Under the pieces are notes generated by a model that was not told the DNA's origin, ran no database searches, and was given only the letters and a program-made list of their open reading frames with translations. A DNA stretch of 8,816 bases from Candidatus Solibacter sp. GTDB taxonomy: Bacteria; Acidobacteriota; Terriglobia; Bryobacterales; Bryobacteraceae. The DNA lies in the NCBI GenBank assembly GCA_017883345.1, contig JADGNT010000163.1, positions 1-8,816 on the forward strand. The letters are read 5' to 3'. Numbering within the stretch: the stretch's first letter is position 1; each line of letters starts with the position of its first letter. Positions 6,398-8,816 of the stretch are shown piece after piece. Both the position numbers and the translations under genes were made by a program.

Positions 6398-6434
6398 CCC
6401 CGGCTTGGGGCGTTGTGCAACCCCTGTTTTGGGG
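6397..6434 (+). other. Two tandem short hairpins between copy 2 and the ferredoxin gene
   Basis: GCCCC/GGGGC (6397-6401 and 6407-6411, five-base loop) is followed by CCCC/GGGG (6421-6424 and 6431-6434, loop TGTTTT). The G-runs and C-runs can also pair in other combinations, so alternative folds are possible. No T-run follows. The pair may tune expression of copy 2 relative to downstream genes, or may be incidental. Confidence 0.3.
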
Positions 6435-6498
6435 CGCTGTAAAGATTTGCTACACATTTCACATCGTTTTCTGTTAAAAAGGAATTGAGGGTCTCAAT

Positions 6499-7245
6499 AT
6501 GTCGAAGGCCATACTGTACGACAGCACCCTGTGCATCGGCTGCAAAGCCTGCGAAAGCGGCTGTGCGGAGCGCTGGGGACTGCCGTACAACGACAAAATC
6601 GCCGCGGAAGAGACGATTTCGGCCCACAAGCTGACGGCCGTGGAAACCCACGGCGAGCGGTACAGCCGCCGCTTGTGCATGAATTGCCAACAACCGGCGT
6701 GCGCTTCGGTGTGTCCGGTGGGCGCATTGCAGAAGACGGCCCTGGGGCCGGTGGTATACGACGCGGATAAGTGCATGGGCTGCCGCTATTGCATGCAGGC
6801 CTGCCCGTTCCAGGTGCCATCCTACGAGTGGAACAGCCGCCTCCCCAAGATGCGCAAGTGCGATATGTGCTCCGATCGGCAGATCAAGGGCAAGCCGACG
6901 GCGTGCGCGGAAGCCTGCCCGGTGGGCGCGACGGTGTGCGGCGAGCGGGATGAGTTGCTGGGGGAAGCGCGCAAGCGGATCGCCGAGAAACCCGGCGGGT
7001 ACTACAACCAGGTCTACGGTGTGAAGGAAGTAGGCGGCACCAGCGTGCTCTACCTTTCGGCGGTGCCGTTCGAGCAGATCGGACTACGCACCAACGTTCC
7101 GATGGAAGCGTTGCCGGAAACCACCTGGCGGGTGCTGGAACTGGTGCCGGACGTGGTCTCCACGGGAACGGTGCTATTGGGCGGGATCTGGTGGATCACC
7201 AACCGCCGGGCCGAGGTGGCCAAGAAGGAGGGCCGGCGCAGATGA
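6499..7245 (+). CDS. HybA-like ferredoxin subunit with four [4Fe-4S] sites and a C-terminal membrane helix
   Basis: This 248-aa electron-transfer subunit belongs to the DMSO reductase/HybA/FdnH beta-subunit family. Four cysteine sets are complete: C12-C15-C18-C22; C60-C63-C68-C72; C92-C95-C98-C102; and C121-C124-C136-C140. The extra cysteine C147 is not needed. The stretch QVYGVKEVGGTSVLYLSAVP (170-190) is typical of HybA-type subunits. A membrane helix at about 216-234 (VPDVVSTGTVLLGGIWW), followed by basic residues, anchors it. No Tat signal is present, unlike E. coli HybA, so it either faces the cytoplasm or is exported with a partner. GAGGG at 6487-6491 is a good ribosome binding site. 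The stop overlaps the next ATG (ATGA). It probably passes electrons between an unseen catalytic or carrier protein and the HybB-like quinone-reactive subunit. Confidence 0.93.
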   Translation: MSKAILYDSTLCIGCKACESGCAERWGLPYNDKIAAEETISAHKLTAVETHGERYSRRLCMNCQQPACASVCPVGALQKTALGPVVYDADKCMGCRYCMQACPFQVPSYEWNSRLPKMRKCDMCSDRQIKGKPTACAEACPVGATVCGERDELLGEARKRIAEKPGGYYNQVYGVKEVGGTSVLYLSAVPFEQIGLRTNVPMEALPETTWRVLELVPDVVSTGTVLLGGIWWITNRRAEVAKKEGRRR

Positions 7246-8405
7246 AACTGCAATTCCCCAAAATTACCGTTTGGCGCGCAATTTTCGCTGGGATCATGCT
7301 GAGCGGGCTGTATGCCACGTACCTGCGGGTGATGTACGGACTGGGCGGCTCCACCAACATGAGCGATAAGTTTCCCTGGGCCCTCTGGATCGCCTTCGAC
7401 GTGATGTGCGGGGTGGCTCTGGCGGCCGGCGGGTTCACGCTGGTGGCATTGGTACACATCTTCAACATCGAACAATACAAGCCGGTGCTGCGGCCGGCGA
7501 TATTGACTGCGTTTCTGGGCTACTCGCTGGTGGTGGTGGGGCTGCTGTACGACCTGGGGCGGCCGGACCGGTTGTGGCATCCGCTGGTGATGTGGAACCC
7601 GCGCTCGGTGATGTTTGAAGTGGCGTGGTGCGTGACCCTGTACACGACGGTGCTGTTCCTGGAATTCCTGCCGATGGTGTTCGAGAAGTTCGGGATGCAC
7701 AAGCCGCTCGAGTGGATCCACAAGATCTCGGTGCCGCTGATGATTCTGGGTGTGCTGCTTTCCACCCTGCACCAGAGTTCGCTGGGCTCGCTGTTCCTGA
7801 TCGTGCCGGAGAAGTTGTATCCGCTGTGGTACACGCCGATTCTGCCGTTGCTGTTCTGGATTTCGGCGATTGTGGTGGGCCTGGCGATGACGATTTTCGA
7901 AAGCTGGCACAGCAGCCGCGCCTTTGGCCGGGCGCTGGAACTGCCGCTGTTGGCGAGCCTGGGCCGGGTGCTGGCGGTGTCGCTGAGCGTGTACCTGTGG
8001 ATTCGCTTCCTGGACATGAGCCATCGCCACGTGTTCGGCCTGCTGTGGCTGAACCGGACGGAGACCTGGCTGTTCTGGTTGGAGATTGCGCTGATGGCGA
8101 TCCCCGCCGTACTGCTGTTTCAAGCCAAGGTGCGAATGCGGCCGGGGGCGCTATATGCCTGTGCGGTGATGGTGGTGTTCAGCGTCATCACGAATCGGCT
8201 CAACGTGGGCATCACGGGCCTCGAAGCCGGCAGCGGCACGCATTACATTCCGAAGTGGAGCGAGGTGGCGGTGACGCTATCGATTGTGGCCGCGGGCTTC
8301 GCGATCTTCCACTTCGTGGCGCAGAACTTCCCGGTTTTCGAGGTGGCGCGTGAGGCGTCGCACGCGGAGCTGGCAGAAACGGAGGAAGACCCAGTCGCCG
8401 TCTGA
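7242..8405 (+). CDS. hybB: HybB/NrfD-family quinone-reactive membrane subunit
   Basis: This 387-aa integral membrane protein has roughly nine to ten hydrophobic segments. It closely resembles the hydrogenase-2 cytochrome b-type subunit HybB within the NrfD/PsrC superfamily: STNMSDKFPWALWIAFDVMC (about 37-56), RPAILTAFLGYSLVVVGLLY, DLGRPDRLWHPLVMWNPRSV and MFEVAWCVTLYTTVL (about 104-143), LHQSSLGSLFLIVPEKLYPL, and NRLNVGITG near the C-terminus. HybB proteins bind no haem and exchange electrons with quinone in the membrane, often coupled to proton movement. I chose ATG 7242 over an in-frame ATG at 7191 because the upstream extension lies within the ferredoxin gene and AAGGAGGG (7225-7232) is ideally placed. 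It overlaps the ferredoxin stop by four bases and its own TGA overlaps the next ATG. The symbol reflects family likeness only: no hydrogenase genes are in view. Confidence 0.9.
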   Translation: MKLQFPKITVWRAIFAGIMLSGLYATYLRVMYGLGGSTNMSDKFPWALWIAFDVMCGVALAAGGFTLVALVHIFNIEQYKPVLRPAILTAFLGYSLVVVGLLYDLGRPDRLWHPLVMWNPRSVMFEVAWCVTLYTTVLFLEFLPMVFEKFGMHKPLEWIHKISVPLMILGVLLSTLHQSSLGSLFLIVPEKLYPLWYTPILPLLFWISAIVVGLAMTIFESWHSSRAFGRALELPLLASLGRVLAVSLSVYLWIRFLDMSHRHVFGLLWLNRTETWLFWLEIALMAIPAVLLFQAKVRMRPGALYACAVMVVFSVITNRLNVGITGLEAGSGTHYIPKWSEVAVTLSIVAAGFAIFHFVAQNFPVFEVAREASHAELAETEEDPVAV

Positions 8406-8816
8406 TGCAACCGCCGAGCAAATTCCGCCTGGGACTGGCCGCCAAGCTCGCGACCTGCGTGGTCGCGAGCACGGCGGCTTTCTTCGCCTTGTTCGGGTAT
8501 CTCAACCTGCGGATGGAGCGCAGCCACTTCGAGGATCTGATCAAACAGTCGGCCTACCGGACAGCCGATGTGATTCTGCGCAGCACGCACTACGAAATGC
8601 TGCACAACGATCGCGATGCGCTGTACAACATCATTCACGAGCTGGGCAGCGAGAACGGCATCCGGCGAATCCGCCTGTTCAACAAGGAAGGGCGGATCAC
8701 GCTCTCCACCGAAGCCGGCGAAATCGACACGGTGGTGGACAAAAACGCCGAAGCCTGCTACGGATGCCACCAGCAGTCCGCGCCAATCGCCAAATTGAAC
8801 CGCAGGGACCGCGCAC
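8405..8816 (+). CDS. Membrane sensor with periplasmic c-type haem motif, probable histidine kinase (partial)
   Basis: The frame from ATG 8405 is open to the window end (137 codons, 3' truncated). Residues about 11-33 form a membrane helix (KLATCVVASTAAFFALFGYL), followed by an extracytoplasmic domain with LRSTHYEMLHNDRDALYNII, then GIRRIRLFNKEGRITLSTEA and ACYGCHQQ. The CxxCH at C118-H122 is a c-type haem attachment motif. This layout is typical of HAMP-containing sensor histidine kinases with a haem-binding periplasmic domain in Acidobacteriota and Geobacter-like bacteria. The output domain is outside the window, so a chemoreceptor or cyclase is also possible. The start overlaps the HybB-like stop as TGATG, implying translational coupling and hence a link to the redox complex. 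Haem attachment would need cytochrome c maturation in the periplasm, consistent with the topology. Confidence 0.8.
   Translation, partial: MQPPSKFRLGLAAKLATCVVASTAAFFALFGYLNLRMERSHFEDLIKQSAYRTADVILRSTHYEMLHNDRDALYNIIHELGSENGIRRIRLFNKEGRITLSTEAGEIDTVVDKNAEACYGCHQQSAPIAKLNRRDRA

Noticed and set aside
6447..6476. Possible promoter (TTGCTA, then TGTTA) before the ferredoxin gene
   Set aside because: The -10 match is poor and no GG lies at sigma-54 spacing from TTGC, so I do not call a separate promoter.
7191..7241. Earlier start for the HybB-like protein
   Set aside because: The 17 extra residues lie inside the ferredoxin gene and look unlike the family start; ATG 7242 has an excellent Shine-Dalgarno and the usual ATGA overlap.
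1..8816. tRNA, rRNA or CRISPR array
   Set aside because: I saw no cloverleaf-like sequence, no rRNA core motifs and no regularly spaced repeats; the repeats present are palindromic or tandem gene copies.

Overview
The window is high-GC bacterial DNA, most likely from an Acidobacteriota member of the Solibacter/Bryobacter group. The best clue is the secreted S53 peptidase at 1028-3823: it ends in the all-beta C-terminal domain known as TIGR03437, which is greatly expanded in Solibacter. The GcvH-like/ferredoxin/NrfD redox cluster and the palindromic intergenic element fit that source but are less specific. All genes I can support are on the + strand.

Layout. (1) 1-704: a two-gene cassette of small proteins, DUF4160 then DUF2442. 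It is preceded by what looks like the C-terminal remnant of a second DUF2442 copy; a 24-base direct repeat (one mismatch) brackets the cassette. (2) 705-1027: no gene seen. (3) 1028-3823: an exported pro-kumamolisin/sedolisin (S53) peptidase with an Ig-like domain and a TIGR03437 domain. (4) 3824-4511: mostly non-coding, with a possible transposase C-terminal remnant and then the regulatory region of the next gene. (5) 4512-5183 and 5726-6397: two tandem paralogues, each 223 aa, of a membrane-anchored protein with a glycine-cleavage-H (lipoyl-like) fold in which the lipoyl-lysine position is glycine. Their upstream regions are also duplicated, and both carry a GG-N10-GC element resembling a sigma-54 promoter 32 bases before the start codon. 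A composite palindromic element of about 190 bases lies between them. (6) 6499-8816: a four-cluster ferredoxin subunit with a C-terminal membrane helix, a HybB/NrfD-type quinone-reactive membrane subunit, and the N-terminal part of a membrane sensor with a periplasmic CxxCH haem motif. The last three genes overlap end to end (ATGA, then TGATG).

How they may work together (inference). The ferredoxin and HybB-like subunits form the electron-transfer and quinone-reaction arm of a respiratory complex of the hydrogenase-2/Psr/Hmc type, but no catalytic subunit lies in the window. The GcvH-like proteins sit immediately upstream and by charge distribution face the cytoplasm, as does a ferredoxin lacking a Tat signal. 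The haem-motif sensor could report redox state or a small ligand and, through an unseen sigma-54 activator, control the duplicated GcvH-like promoters. This is the part of the window most likely to hold an undescribed system.
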